From Candidatus Hydrogenedentota bacterium (lineage in GTDB: Bacteria; Hydrogenedentota; Hydrogenedentia; Hydrogenedentales; SLHB01), in contig JAKPDK010000184.1 of NCBI GenBank assembly GCA_029552745.1, forward strand, positions 434,001 through 498,000: 64,000 nt of DNA, written 5' to 3'. Both the position numbers and the translations under genes were made by a program. The notes beneath the pieces are model-generated. The model was not told the origin of the DNA. It searched no databases and saw only the letters and a program-made list of their open reading frames with translations. How positions within the stretch are numbered: the first letter of the stretch is position 1; each line of letters begins with the position of its first letter. Positions 34,783 to 43,564 of the stretch are shown one piece after another.

Positions 34783-35427
34783 CGGCTTAACACTCGAGAA
34801 CCATTACCGGGAAGAAGATTTAACGTCCGCCCATTCTATTCAGAACAAGCGGTCCTCTTGCGTTGGACGCAGCACGCTCGTTGCGTATTCCACTGAGTTC
34901 GAGGTTTCCTCGGCAACATACCATTCGTCCTAATTTTTCTTAGGGGAATTTCGTCTAAGTCCGGAGATTAATCTCGACGAGTTATGGATTGCTGAACGTT
35001 TTTGTTCGATTAAAATACGTCAAGTCAGACAGCATTCCTTTGCAATAGGAAATGTTAAACTGAGTTCAAGTGATGAACAAGGACCGAGAAAAGCGGAGTT
35101 TTGTGAAAACCTCGGATGTGAGCATTCTCAAGCGAGTAGTGGTAAGGTCTTTGCGCGCTCAAAGCCAAATACTGTTTCAGGAATTATTTAACGAACATTA
35201 CTTAAGTAACTTGACTTCACCTGAGCTGACCCTGCCGAGCCTTCGAAATACAACGTTTTCCAGTGAACCAACTTCGCTTTTTCCTTTTGACAGAACAACG
35301 GTTTCGTGCTAGAGTTTTCTTAAGATGGTTATATGCAATCGCTTAGTTATTGGGCAACAACAGAACCGCGTTACGGCGGGCCTCCGCAGATGCGAGAGCG
35401 CGCGACGCGGCCAATCGGGGGAAACGC
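34783..35427. other. Intergenic region, no supported gene
   Basis: About 640 bases. An 80-codon frame beginning at 35070 (GTG ATG) ends at 35312; it has no ribosome site and no recognisable features, so I do not call it. No interspersed repeat copy is present, unlike most other long spacers in this window. Nothing else supported. Confidence 0.55.
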
Positions 35428-36429
35428 GTGACTAGGTTTGCATACACAGCGACGGACGAGTCCGGTAATGAGCGTTTTGGGATTTTGGAATGCGCCAACG
35501 AGGCAGATGCCATTGACGCAATCCGTAAAATGGGCCTCTACGTTACCGACGTTCACCCAGCGCGAATGACGGACGAATTGCGCGCGCGGTTTTTGGAACA
35601 GCGCGAGCAGCGGAAACTGGAAGAACAACGACGGCAGGAACGTCTTCGGGCTCAACATCCGCGGCAGCGTCTTGTGGTACGATATGCCGATGGACGAATT
35701 TTGAAAGGTGTTTGTTTCGCGCTGAATCCCAAAGAAAACTTTTTCCATTTGGACGAAGTAGATCAAGAAGGTAAGAGCACAGGCAAAACGATACAGGTGC
35801 GTTTTAGCGATCTGAAAGCCGTTTTTCACGTGCGCAGTTTCGATGGCAATTTTGACCGAAGCCTCCCCGCCCCGGTTGTCGGCGAGAAAGGTACCGAATT
35901 GATTGTGGAATTCCAGGACGGTGAAATCATTCGGGGGTTTACCTTGCGGCATTACGATCCCGACGCGCCGCGGTTTTTTCTCATTCCAGAAGAATCAGAT
36001 TCGAATAACATTAGTATTCTGGTGGAACGCAAATCTGTGGCTGCAGTTTACACCCCAGAAGAATGGAAAAGAAAACAACAGCAACAAAAGGAGGGACAGA
36101 AACAGGACACTACAACTACACTTACGCAAGAAGAAACACTCGGTGATTTCTATTTCGACACGCGCAATTACCCCGCAGCGCTGGCGCAATACGAGTTGGC
36201 TCTTCGTAAACAGCCTCATTCCAGCAGGCTCCGTTCCAAAATATTGGCCTCCCAGTACAACGTCGGCGTGCAGTATATTAAGCGCAGGGAGTATGCTAAG
36301 GCGCTGGAAATGATGGAAAAAGTTCTCAAGGCGGACCCGAAAAACCCCCATGCGCTTAAGAAAAAACATCAACTGCAGCGGGTCCTTGAGCGCGGCGCCG
36401 GCCGTCCCGAAAAGGAAATTGTCGAATAA
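35428..36429 (+). CDS. GspF-N-like domain plus TPR protein of unknown function
   Basis: A 333-residue cytoplasmic protein with a clear mosaic. Residues 1-50 look like the GspF/PilC N-terminal domain (FAYTATDESGNERFGILECA, NEADAIDAIRKMGLYVTDV). Then a charged coiled coil rich in Arg, Glu and Gln (LEQREQRKLEEQRRQERLRA). Residues 85-215 hold two similar beta domains with 'VRYADGRILKGVCF' and 'VEFQDGEIIRGFTL', the PilZ-like or DUF6982-type pattern. The C-terminus is a TPR pair (FDTRNYPAALAQYELALRKQ, YIKRREYAKALEMMEKVLKA). Start is the GTG at 35428 after GGGGGAAACGC; an in-frame TTG at 35350 is possible but adds a featureless stretch. Confidence 0.75.
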   Translation: MTRFAYTATDESGNERFGILECANEADAIDAIRKMGLYVTDVHPARMTDELRARFLEQREQRKLEEQRRQERLRAQHPRQRLVVRYADGRILKGVCFALNPKENFFHLDEVDQEGKSTGKTIQVRFSDLKAVFHVRSFDGNFDRSLPAPVVGEKGTELIVEFQDGEIIRGFTLRHYDPDAPRFFLIPEESDSNNISILVERKSVAAVYTPEEWKRKQQQQKEGQKQDTTTTLTQEETLGDFYFDTRNYPAALAQYELALRKQPHSSRLRSKILASQYNVGVQYIKRREYAKALEMMEKVLKADPKNPHALKKKHQLQRVLERGAGRPEKEIVE

Positions 36430-36463
36430 ATGGTATTATTTCTATAGAGGTAGTTTTTCTAGA

Positions 36464-36493
36464 GAGCCGTACACGGCAGTTTTTGTGCGGCTC
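36464..36493 (+). promoter_or_regulatory. Hairpin abutting the ribosome site of the phosphoesterase gene
   Basis: GAGCCG (36464-36469) and CAC (36472-36474) pair with GTG (36485-36487) and CGGCTC (36488-36493), with a two-base bulge and a ten-base loop that contains a T5 run. The Shine-Dalgarno GGAGGA (36494-36499) begins at the very next base, 13 bases before the ATG. Could control translation or mRNA stability. Confidence 0.4.
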
Positions 36494-36512
36494 GGAGGAT
36501 TATATTTGGTAC

Positions 36513-37247
36513 ATGTTAATTGCAATTATCGCTGACTTACACGCAAATTTGGAAGCAACGTTGGCTGTCTTGAAGGAGATCGACCGCAGAAAACCCGACA
36601 AAATCCTCTGTTTGGGCGATTTGGCAGGCTACAATGCGAATCCTAATGAGGTAATTGATTTGATCCGGGAACGCGGTATCCCCACCGTGATGGGAAATCA
36701 CGATGCGGCTGTGTGCGGTCTTGAAGACCCCTGGTTTTTTCGTGCCGCCGCAAAACGTGCCATCGAATGGCAAGTGGAGCAAATCCGCGATGACAATCGG
36801 CGTTGGCTGTTTTCATGTCCGGAAGATATCCAATTTGCCGGTTTCTGCCTAGGAGTGCACGGCTCCCCTAGTAGCCGCGACCACTATATCATTGATTGGT
36901 TGGATGCCATGCGGCAGCTCGAATATCTTAATGGAAGAGAAAATGTTAAGGTGTGTTTTTTCGGCCATAGCCATCGGCCATCCTTTTTCAGTGAAAAAGG
37001 CAACACCAACTCGGTCAACACCGCGCCGATCCGCCAATTACACCCAGCAAATCGGTATTTCATTAATCCGGGCGCTGTGGGACAACCCCGGGACCGAGAT
37101 CCACGCGCCGCTTTTGCGCTGTTCGATACAGACAAAATGACGATCGAGTTTTGCCGCGTGGAATACGATATTGATCGGTGTGTCGAAAAGATCCTGCAAG
37201 CCAATCTCCCCATGGAATTGGCACGAAGACTTCATAAAGGCAAATGA
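36513..37247 (+). CDS. Calcineurin-like metallophosphoesterase (MJ0936/YfcE type)
   Basis: A 244-residue cytoplasmic phosphoesterase. The metal motifs are complete: ADLHANLEA (DxH), LCLGDLAGY (GD), VMGNHDAAV (GNHD), VHGSPSS and FFGHSHRPS (GHxH). The protein is typical of small prokaryotic phosphodiesterases with unknown natural substrate. An ATG overlap (ATGA) couples it to the dGTPase-like gene. The ATG at 36513 is used because the preceding codons carry no match to the family; the ribosome site is 13 bases away, which is long. Nucleotide metabolism is a guess from the neighbour. Confidence 0.85.
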   Translation: MLIAIIADLHANLEATLAVLKEIDRRKPDKILCLGDLAGYNANPNEVIDLIRERGIPTVMGNHDAAVCGLEDPWFFRAAAKRAIEWQVEQIRDDNRRWLFSCPEDIQFAGFCLGVHGSPSSRDHYIIDWLDAMRQLEYLNGRENVKVCFFGHSHRPSFFSEKGNTNSVNTAPIRQLHPANRYFINPGAVGQPRDRDPRAAFALFDTDKMTIEFCRVEYDIDRCVEKILQANLPMELARRLHKGK

Positions 37248-38326
37248 AAGATCTCTCTGTCCACTCCGGCCCCCCGTTGGAAGACCACCAGGGTGGGAGA
37301 ACGCCATGTATTCGCTCCTTACTGGAAAAACGGGAAAAGAGCCTTTTGTCGCCCTATGCCGCACTGGCGGCTGAGTCAAAGGGTAGGGCACAGCCGGAAC
37401 CCGAACATGAATATCGAACGGCTTTTCAACGCGACCGGGACCGCATTATCCATACAAAAGCCTTCCGGCGTCTAAAACGCAAGACCCAGGTATTCTTGGC
37501 GCCCGCTGGAGACCATTTTCGGACCCGTTTGACCCATACGCTGGAAGTTTCTCAAATCGCACGAACCGTGGCGCGCGCCCTCTTCTTGAACGAAGACCTC
37601 ACGGAAGCCATTGCCTTGGGTCACGACTTGGGACACACTCCTTTCGGCCACGCGGGCGAGGCGGTGCTAAACGAAATCCGACCGGAAGGATTTCATCATG
37701 CCGAGCAAAGCCTCCGCGTGGTAGATTTTTTGGAACACACGCCGCGAGGTAGAGGCTTAAACTTGACATTCGAAGTCCGCGACGGTATCCGTAATCATTC
37801 TCGGGGGAAAGCTATTCTCCAAGGCGCTGAGGGACACTTCGCCGCGACGCGCGAAGGCGAAATTGTGAGCGTCTGCGACGCCATCGCGTATATTAACCAC
37901 GATATTGACGACGCCGTCCGCGCCCGAATTATCACCATAGAGGACTTGCCACAAAGTGCAATTCGTTTACTTGGTAATACCCAAGGAGAACGAATCAACT
38001 CCATGGTAACAGCCCTTATCCAAGGCAGCCGGGACGGTGTTATTTCCATAGCTGAGCCCGTACGCTCCGCTACGTGGGAGTTGCGCGCCTATTTGTACGC
38101 CAAACTCTATCCTTGCGAAGCCATCATGCGGGAAATCAATAAGGGCAAGAAAATCTTGCGAGAACTCTATTACTTTCTTCTTGAAAATCCCGACCAGGAG
38201 ATCCAAGAAGACTCAACTCAAGAACCTCTGGAACGCCGCGTCGTAGATTTTACCGCTGGCATGACCGACCAGTACGCCTTATCTCTGTACCGCCGCTACT
38301 TTTTCCCCGTTTCCTGGCCCGAATAA
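37244..38326 (+). CDS. dgt: Deoxyguanosinetriphosphate triphosphohydrolase-like protein
   Basis: HD-domain dNTP triphosphohydrolase that releases triphosphate from dNTPs, balancing the DNA-precursor pool. The HD motif is complete: RTRLTHTLEVSQIARTVA, then AIALGHDLGHTPFGHAG (His-Asp pair) and the C-terminal Asp in CDAIAYINHDIDDAV. FQRDRDRIIHTKAFRRLKRKTQVF is the highly conserved N-terminal block of the 'dGTPase-like type 2' group (the family without E. coli Dgt's insert). Length 360 is right for that group. Starts by an ATGA overlap with the phosphoesterase. Converges on trkA 21 bases later. Confidence 0.92.
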   Translation: MKDLSVHSGPPLEDHQGGRTPCIRSLLEKREKSLLSPYAALAAESKGRAQPEPEHEYRTAFQRDRDRIIHTKAFRRLKRKTQVFLAPAGDHFRTRLTHTLEVSQIARTVARALFLNEDLTEAIALGHDLGHTPFGHAGEAVLNEIRPEGFHHAEQSLRVVDFLEHTPRGRGLNLTFEVRDGIRNHSRGKAILQGAEGHFAATREGEIVSVCDAIAYINHDIDDAVRARIITIEDLPQSAIRLLGNTQGERINSMVTALIQGSRDGVISIAEPVRSATWELRAYLYAKLYPCEAIMREINKGKKILRELYYFLLENPDQEIQEDSTQEPLERRVVDFTAGMTDQYALSLYRRYFFPVSWPE

Positions 38327-38347
38327 CTCATTCTACGCGGTCGCCCC

Positions 38348-39679
38348 TTACGAGGCGAAGAGTTTCAAAAGCTCGTTATGCGTCTCGGGCGATGCTACCA
38401 CTATGACAGAATCGCCTGGCTGCAACCGGTCGCTCCCACGCGGCACAATTACCTCTTTCCCGCGCAAGATCGCCGCTACCAACGCCCCACCTGGAAAACG
38501 AATCTCTTCCAAAGGCACGTTTGCAACGGAACTGTCCTCTTTGATGAAAAACTCCACTAGTTCGATGCCGCTCTCTTCCAAAATGGCTAAAGAAGAAAAC
38601 TGCTTCTGATGTACGAGTCGCATAATACGATTTGCCACGCAGGCGCGCGGCGTCACGGTATAGTCAATACCCAGCTTCTGCACCAACTCCGCAAAATCAG
38701 GTTGGTGCACGACACATATCGCCATACCTGCCCCAACCTCACGAGCCAACAGACTTGCCATGATGTTACGTTCATCGTCATCCGTGGTCGCCACAAATAC
38801 ATCCGCTTCGCCTATGAATTCCTCTTCCAAAACCGACTTCTTCGTAGCGTCAGCATGGAGCACATCCACACGGGAAAGCTTGCCCGCCAATTCTTTACAG
38901 CGGGACTCGCTCATTTCAAATATTTTTACCCACTCGTGCTGGTGTTCAAGAAGATGCGCTAAATGAAAGCCCACTTCACCTCCACCCATAATGGCAATTT
39001 TTTGCGGTTTTGGCTCCGTCCCCGCAAACGTCTTTTGTACTTCATCCACCGCAGAGGGCTCGCCAATGACTACCAAAACATCGCCCTTCTCTACGCGGCT
39101 CTCTCCATGGGGGATGAACGAGTGAGACGCCCGACGAATTAACGCGACCAATACCCCCTGCGGCAGACGTAGATCTTTGAGAACCACCGACTTGGCAGGA
39201 AGTCGATTGACCCGCATCTGCCGCATCTTCACCCTGCCCCGCCCAAATTGTTCCGCGGCGAGCATTCCCGGACTTTGAATGTACTCGGCAATCTCGAGTG
39301 CCGTCAACGCGTCTGGGCTGAGCAAAAAATCAATCCCAAGGCTCGCTTCGTATAGCATGCTGCCTTCGATGTACTCGGTCTTCTCCACCCGTGCGACGGT
39401 TTGCTTGGCGCCTAGCCCTTTTGCAATAGCCGCTGCAATGAGATTCACCTCGTCGTCGCCTGTCATGGAGACAAACAGGTCGGCATTGGGTGCCCCTGTC
39501 TCCTGCAACGTGAGCGCAGAGGACGCGTCACCTTCGACAACTTGGGCATCTAAAACATTATCAATTTCGCGCGCGCGGGCTGCATCGCGTTCCAAAACCG
39601 TGACACTGTGTTTTTCGGAACTGAGAAGGCGCGCCAAATGAAACCCGACACGACCTCCCCCGGCTATATATATGTCCAT
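38348..39679 (-). CDS. trkA: Trk potassium uptake regulator TrkA
   Basis: Peripheral cytoplasmic nucleotide-binding subunit of a Trk/Ktr potassium importer. The 443 residues show the duplicated RCK layout: RCK-N1 (MDIYIAGGGRVGFHLARLL), RCK-C1 (RLPQGVLVALIRRASHSFIP), RCK-N2 (IAIMGGGEVGFHLAHLLEHQ) and RCK-C2 (RFPGGALVAAILRGKEVIVP). Both GGGxVG NAD(H)/ATP-binding loops are intact. No trkH or trkG gene is in the window, so the membrane channel is encoded elsewhere. The start codon lacks a good ribosome site. Gene product regulates K+ transport in response to nucleotides. Confidence 0.93.
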   Translation of the reverse strand: MDIYIAGGGRVGFHLARLLSSEKHSVTVLERDAARAREIDNVLDAQVVEGDASSALTLQETGAPNADLFVSMTGDDEVNLIAAAIAKGLGAKQTVARVEKTEYIEGSMLYEASLGIDFLLSPDALTALEIAEYIQSPGMLAAEQFGRGRVKMRQMRVNRLPAKSVVLKDLRLPQGVLVALIRRASHSFIPHGESRVEKGDVLVVIGEPSAVDEVQKTFAGTEPKPQKIAIMGGGEVGFHLAHLLEHQHEWVKIFEMSESRCKELAGKLSRVDVLHADATKKSVLEEEFIGEADVFVATTDDDERNIMASLLAREVGAGMAICVVHQPDFAELVQKLGIDYTVTPRACVANRIMRLVHQKQFSSLAILEESGIELVEFFIKEDSSVANVPLEEIRFPGGALVAAILRGKEVIVPRGSDRLQPGDSVIVVASPETHNELLKLFAS

Positions 39680-40205
39680 AGAAATACTACTCTCAAAATG
39701 TCCAATTGATTTGGTCGATTAGTCCATTATTTTTTCAAATAGCCCCCGCAAAATCAATTTCCCTCCCTATTCAAAAACGCAAAAGCTTGCAAAAACGGCA
39801 CTGCGAAATGGATTTATGGGGAACAAAGGTTTTCGGCAATTAGGAATTTGCTTTTCTGAAAAAAATGACCCTGGTAGTGCGGCGCCGTTGGTAAACACGG
39901 AACTAGCGCTTGAGAAGGACTTCCCCAGCAAAAGGAACAAAAAATCGTGTATAATCTGTTATGAAAGTGTACATGGGAGCCGACAAGGTATTATGGTATG
40001 AAGTTTATTAGTACAAGCCTATTACGAGAAAAAGGATGCATTAAGACGACTTCGCGGCTGCAGAAATGGTGGCTAACCACATTTCGGGGGTACACAGTGG
40101 AACAGGTCGCCGATCATCCCGTCGGCTACAGGTTGGGGCGCGTTTTTTACGAACGTACGTGGGTACTGAAGCCACCTCCTGCGCAGCAAGCCTCTTAAAA
40201 ACCTG
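39680..40205. other. Spacer between trkA and the feo operon; one weak small ORF
   Basis: TATAAT occurs at 39950-39955. A 66-codon frame begins at 39998 (MKFISTSLLREKGCIKTT... ending at 40198), basic and with no family match. Nothing else is recognised. Confidence 0.5.
39998..40198 (+). CDS. Possible 66-residue basic protein (low confidence)
   Basis: A short frame with TATAAT 42 bases upstream and an AGG about ten bases before the ATG. The product is basic (many Lys and Arg) with Trp pairs (QKWWLTTFRGYTVEQ) and no recognised domain. It could be a real small protein or chance. The stop is 8 bases before the convergent Cys-rich Feo gene, which leaves little space for a terminator but does not contradict it. 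Confidence 0.3.
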   Translation: MKFISTSLLREKGCIKTTSRLQKWWLTTFRGYTVEQVADHPVGYRLGRVFYERTWVLKPPPAQQAS

Positions 40206-40382
40206 TTAGATGCCTTCTTCAGCTTGATTTCTCCGCGAAGGGGAGTGAGAGACTGTGCGTTGACATGAACAAGCCGGACACACGCCCGCACTTGTTCCGC
40301 TTAAGAACAGTGCCAAACATCTAACTAAGAAGAGTACGCACGCACCCACAATCAAGCCGACTACGACTAATTCCCAGTTCAT
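40206..40382 (-). CDS. FeoB-associated Cys-rich membrane protein (58 residues)
   Basis: A small last gene of the feo operon. Translation of the minus strand gives MNWELVVVGLIVGACV..., a single N-terminal membrane helix (about residues 4-28), then a cytoplasmic Cys cluster CPACSC (C-x2-C-x-C) and a basic, hydrophilic tail. This matches the FeoB-associated Cys-rich membrane protein family (PF12669-like), usually 45-60 residues and encoded directly downstream of feoB. It begins 23 bases after the feoB stop with CGGAG about ten bases upstream of the ATG. Its role is thought to be in Fe(II) uptake, possibly iron binding or FeoB regulation. Confidence 0.8.
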   Translation of the reverse strand: MNWELVVVGLIVGACVLFLVRCLALFLSGTSAGVCPACSCQRTVSHSPSRRNQAEEGI

Positions 40383-40405
40383 CGCTTAGATCTCCGAATC
40401 GAACC

Positions 40406-42607
40406 TCAGTGAGGCGCCATATTTTCAAACCAATTTCCTATACGAAACACCACAAACGCACCAATATATGCCAGTGCCGTCATATAAGCGAACGTGAATG
40501 CCGGCCAACGCCAAGAATTCGTTTCTCGTTGAATAATAATGAGCGTACCTCCGCATTGGCAACACAACGCAAAAAAGACCATCAATGATAAAGCGACCGA
40601 TACCGTAAAAAGCGGGCTACCGTCAGGACGTTTTGCTTGACGTAACGCACTGACAAGTCCCTCGTTGGATTCATCTTCCGGATTTTCAATATTGAAGATG
40701 ATCCCCAGAGTCGCTACCACCACCTCCCGTGCTGGAAACGAAGACAACGTCGCGACACCAATCCGCCAATCCCACCCCAACGGTTTAAAAAGAAAAGCCA
40801 AAGATCTTCCTGCGCGCCCGAGAAAACTATTCTCCAATCGCGCACGGCTCTCATCTCGTTCAAGCTGCGCCAAGCGAACCTCGCGTTCATCCCCATCAGG
40901 AAAAGTCTGCTCAATTTCCCTTCGCTGATTCTCATAAACCGCTTCTACATTCGAAGATAACGGTGGAAAATAAGCAAGCGCCCACGTCACTACCGTCAGT
41001 GCAAAAATCAAAGTGCCTGCCCGTTTCAGGAACTCTTTCCCCTGGCGATACACCTTAAAAACCACGGTCCGCATTTGGGGAAGCTTGTACGAGGGCAACT
41101 CCAATAAGAATGGCGGGGGCGCACCTGGCAAAATGGTCTTTTTGAAAAGCCAAGCCATAGGCGCCGCCAAGAGAATGCCTAAAGCGTACATCAACAGTAA
41201 CGTCAATCCCTGCAGACGCACAAAACCGCCCAGCACCGGGGTGTTCGGAACAAAAGCCGCAATCATGACCGAGTACACCGGCAGCCGAGCCGAACAACTA
41301 ATCAACGGCGCTACCAATATCGTCACAAATCGGTCGCGACGATCGCTGATCGTGCGCGTTGCCATGATACCTGGAATCGCGCAGGCAAAACTGGAAAGAA
41401 GCGGAATGAAAGAATGTCCGGACAAGCCACAACGAAACAAGAATTTGTCCATTAAGAACGCGGCACGCGCCATATATCCACAATCTTCCAGCAACGCGAT
41501 AAATAACGTGAGCACGACGATCTGAGGCAAAAAGGCGAGTACACTACCTACACCTGCAATGCAGCCATCCACCAAGAGACTGCGCAAAACGCCTTGGGGC
41601 AACACGTTGTCAATGCCTTGCACGAGGAGGGACAGTCCCGCATCTATCCACGCCACAACTGGGGCGGCGGCGTTATAAATGGATTGAAACATGATGGACA
41701 TGACTAGAACGAAGAACACGAGACCCAGGATAGGGTGCGTGAGGAAACTATCCAGACGTTCTGAAAACATATCCTGTCGCTTCGGAGAAACACGAACACA
41801 TCGGTCTAAAATCCGCCGAATCGTCTTGAAACGAGTGATACTCTCCTCAGCGGCAACCGCCCCATCTTGTGCGGCGCGAAGTCGGTAATCATTTAATTTG
41901 TCACGAAAAGGCTCTCCCAGCGCATCAACCAATCGCTGTTCCGCGTACCCCCCTCGGTCTGCCAAAACGCGAAGCGCTTCAAAAAGCGATACCCGCCTAC
42001 CAATTACGGCCTGTTTTTGATTCAACTCCGCATGCAAGTCCCTCACCGACTCGCAAAATTGCTCCGAAAAAGTCACCAAGGGCTTCGGTGCGGCAGTCTG
42101 GCCCTGCAAAAGATTCTGGAGCGAGGCACGCAGTGCGTCGATACCGACACGCTTGTGGGCACACACCGGTACCACAGGCGCGCCCAAAACTTGCTCCAAT
42201 TGCGCATAGTCAATCGCCACACCGTGCCGTTCCGCAAGATCACACATGTTCAAAGCGATTAATAGCGGCTTACCGAGCTCAAGAAGTTGAGTAACCAGAT
42301 AAAGATTTCGTTCCAGATTTGAGGCATCGACCACAGCCAGAATAAGGTCTACAGGTTCTTCGCCCTTCTGCTGGCTCAATAACACATCCGCCACAATCAT
42401 TTCATCGGGAGACCGTGCCGACAGGCTATAGGTCCCAGGCAGGTCGATAAGGTACACAGGCTCGCCTTCGAGCTGCATCCTCCCCACTTTACGCTCAACC
42501 GTCACCCCAGGATAATTTGCCGTCACCAATGCCAAACCCGTCAAAGAATTGAACAACGTCGTCTTCCCGACATTTGGATTTCCGACAACGGCAACAAATT
42601 TACTCAC
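40406..42607 (-). CDS. feoB: Ferrous iron transport protein B
   Basis: GTP-dependent Fe(II) permease of the inner membrane. Complete G domain at the N-terminus: GNPNVGKTTLFNSLTG (G1), VTANYPGVTVE (G2), DLPGTYSLSARSPDE (G3), LNMCDLAE (G4). The FeoB helical GDI domain follows, then a polytopic membrane part with the paired 'gate' motifs (ALLEDCGYMARAAFLMDKF, SFACAIPGIMATR, FFALCCQCGG). Length 733 is typical. The start is GTG with TGAGGA eight bases before, 46 bases after the feoA stop. A Cys-rich protein gene follows. Expect repression by the DtxR-type regulator under iron-replete conditions. Confidence 0.97.
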   Translation of the reverse strand: MSKFVAVVGNPNVGKTTLFNSLTGLALVTANYPGVTVERKVGRMQLEGEPVYLIDLPGTYSLSARSPDEMIVADVLLSQQKGEEPVDLILAVVDASNLERNLYLVTQLLELGKPLLIALNMCDLAERHGVAIDYAQLEQVLGAPVVPVCAHKRVGIDALRASLQNLLQGQTAAPKPLVTFSEQFCESVRDLHAELNQKQAVIGRRVSLFEALRVLADRGGYAEQRLVDALGEPFRDKLNDYRLRAAQDGAVAAEESITRFKTIRRILDRCVRVSPKRQDMFSERLDSFLTHPILGLVFFVLVMSIMFQSIYNAAAPVVAWIDAGLSLLVQGIDNVLPQGVLRSLLVDGCIAGVGSVLAFLPQIVVLTLFIALLEDCGYMARAAFLMDKFLFRCGLSGHSFIPLLSSFACAIPGIMATRTISDRRDRFVTILVAPLISCSARLPVYSVMIAAFVPNTPVLGGFVRLQGLTLLLMYALGILLAAPMAWLFKKTILPGAPPPFLLELPSYKLPQMRTVVFKVYRQGKEFLKRAGTLIFALTVVTWALAYFPPLSSNVEAVYENQRREIEQTFPDGDEREVRLAQLERDESRARLENSFLGRAGRSLAFLFKPLGWDWRIGVATLSSFPAREVVVATLGIIFNIENPEDESNEGLVSALRQAKRPDGSPLFTVSVALSLMVFFALCCQCGGTLIIIQRETNSWRWPAFTFAYMTALAYIGAFVVFRIGNWFENMAPH

Positions 42608-42653
42608 GGCTCATTCCTCAGATCTCGTGTGACAACTAGGGACGGGAAAGCAG

Positions 42654-42941
42654 TTAAAACAAACAAGTTCCGGGTGATTCTACGGGCGAAAATTTCGCCT
42701 CGGCTCCCTGTACGGACTCGGCAGTTTGGACTTTGACCAGCGCCGCCTCCTGCCCGCGCAAACAAAACCGTGAGTTGCCCAGCTGGACTATCATCGGTGA
42801 CCCTTGCCGAACCACCCGCAAACGCGCACCCGGGATCATGCCAATCTCACGGAGACGATTCGCAACAGGCCCATCTCCGGCAACATGGGAAACCGTCAAG
42901 TCTGTGCCGGCGGCAAATTGAGTAAGATCTTTATCACTCAC
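42654..42941 (-). CDS. feoA: Ferrous iron transport protein A
   Basis: Small cytoplasmic SH3-like beta-barrel protein (95 residues), partner of FeoB in Fe(II) uptake. The FeoA core is clear: LTVSHVAGDGPVANRLREIG, then MIPGARLRVVRQGSPMIVQL, then LGNSRFCLRGQEAALVKV. The start is the GTG at 42941, with AAGGAG six bases before it inside the dtxR coding region, and it overlaps the dtxR stop, so dtxR and feoA are translationally coupled. The frame extends another 38 codons upstream inside dtxR, which I treat as a shadow. The C-terminus is longer than in E. coli FeoA and ends in Cys-Leu-Phe. Confidence 0.92.
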   Translation of the reverse strand: MSDKDLTQFAAGTDLTVSHVAGDGPVANRLREIGMIPGARLRVVRQGSPMIVQLGNSRFCLRGQEAALVKVQTAESVQGAEAKFSPVESPGTCLF

Positions 42942-43530
42942 AGCGGTCTCCTTGAGCCATACCCGATTCAGAATTGCCGGAATCTGCCAACACTCCATAG
43001 CGGGACGGTGGCACACTGTCGTCTTCGCAAAGGGGACAATGCTCCACGGATTCACACCCCGGTTTGAAGCAGTTCATCGCCTGGTGAATCTCTGCAGCCG
43101 TGTGACCATGACTCAAGATATATTTCATGAGCCACACCAGGCGCTTGCCCGTTTCCAGACTCATCAGATGTTCCATTTTGCAGGCTTCTGCCAAAGCTAC
43201 CTCACGGGATACCCCAAGCACTTCCTCAAAAAAACGCGATAAGGTGCGAAAATTCTGCTCGACAAGCATCGCCATATGTTTCCCTTCTTCGGTGAGAACT
43301 AGAAACCTGTGCTTGTCTTCCGTCACCCATTCGCGTTTCTTCAGCTGGGCAATCGAAATGGACGCCGCCCCTCGAGTAACCTCCAAAAGTTCGGCAACGT
43401 CCGTCACGCGGGCATACCCGTTTTGCTCCCGCAACGTATCAATTGCCATGAGATAATGGGCGGCACTGTGCGTAATATCGTTTTTCTGCACGTCACGCCA
43501 ACACGCCCGCTCTGTAGCCTTTTCGCTCAT
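42934..43530 (-). CDS. DtxR-family metal-dependent transcriptional regulator
   Basis: Iron- or manganese-dependent repressor heading the feo operon. The winged helix is at about 20-80 (ITHSAAHYLMAIDTLREQ, ARVTDVAELLEVTRGAASIS, IAQLKKREWV), followed by the dimerisation/metal domain (VSREVALAEACKMEHLMS). It is followed by an unusual Cys-rich C-terminus, CFKPGCESVEHCPLC, instead of an SH3-like domain; these Cys may bind a metal or sense oxidation. It is the first gene of dtxR-feoA-feoB-Cys-rich protein, so it probably represses its own operon. A perfect palindrome lies between its promoter and start codon. Confidence 0.85.
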   Translation of the reverse strand: MSEKATERACWRDVQKNDITHSAAHYLMAIDTLREQNGYARVTDVAELLEVTRGAASISIAQLKKREWVTEDKHRFLVLTEEGKHMAMLVEQNFRTLSRFFEEVLGVSREVALAEACKMEHLMSLETGKRLVWLMKYILSHGHTAAEIHQAMNCFKPGCESVEHCPLCEDDSVPPSRYGVLADSGNSESGMAQGDRCE

Positions 43531-43534
43531 CGCT

Positions 43535-43552
43535 TGTTTAGTAACCTAAACA
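43535..43552 (-). promoter_or_regulatory. Candidate operator of the dtxR-feo operon
   Basis: TGTTTAG-TAAC-CTAAACA (plus strand) is a perfect 7-bp inverted repeat of 18 bases. It lies a few bases downstream of the transcription start expected from the promoter beside it and five bases before the dtxR start codon, an ideal place for repressor binding. It is AT-rich and contains TTTAGGTTACTAAA on the minus strand, similar in kind to DtxR/IdeR boxes (TTAGGTTAGCCTAACC). Confidence 0.55.
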
Positions 43553-43564
43553 GTAGTTTTAATT

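Noticed and set aside
35070-35312. 80-codon ORF
   Set aside because: No ribosome site, no domain, and no sign of coding composition; left out of the gene list.
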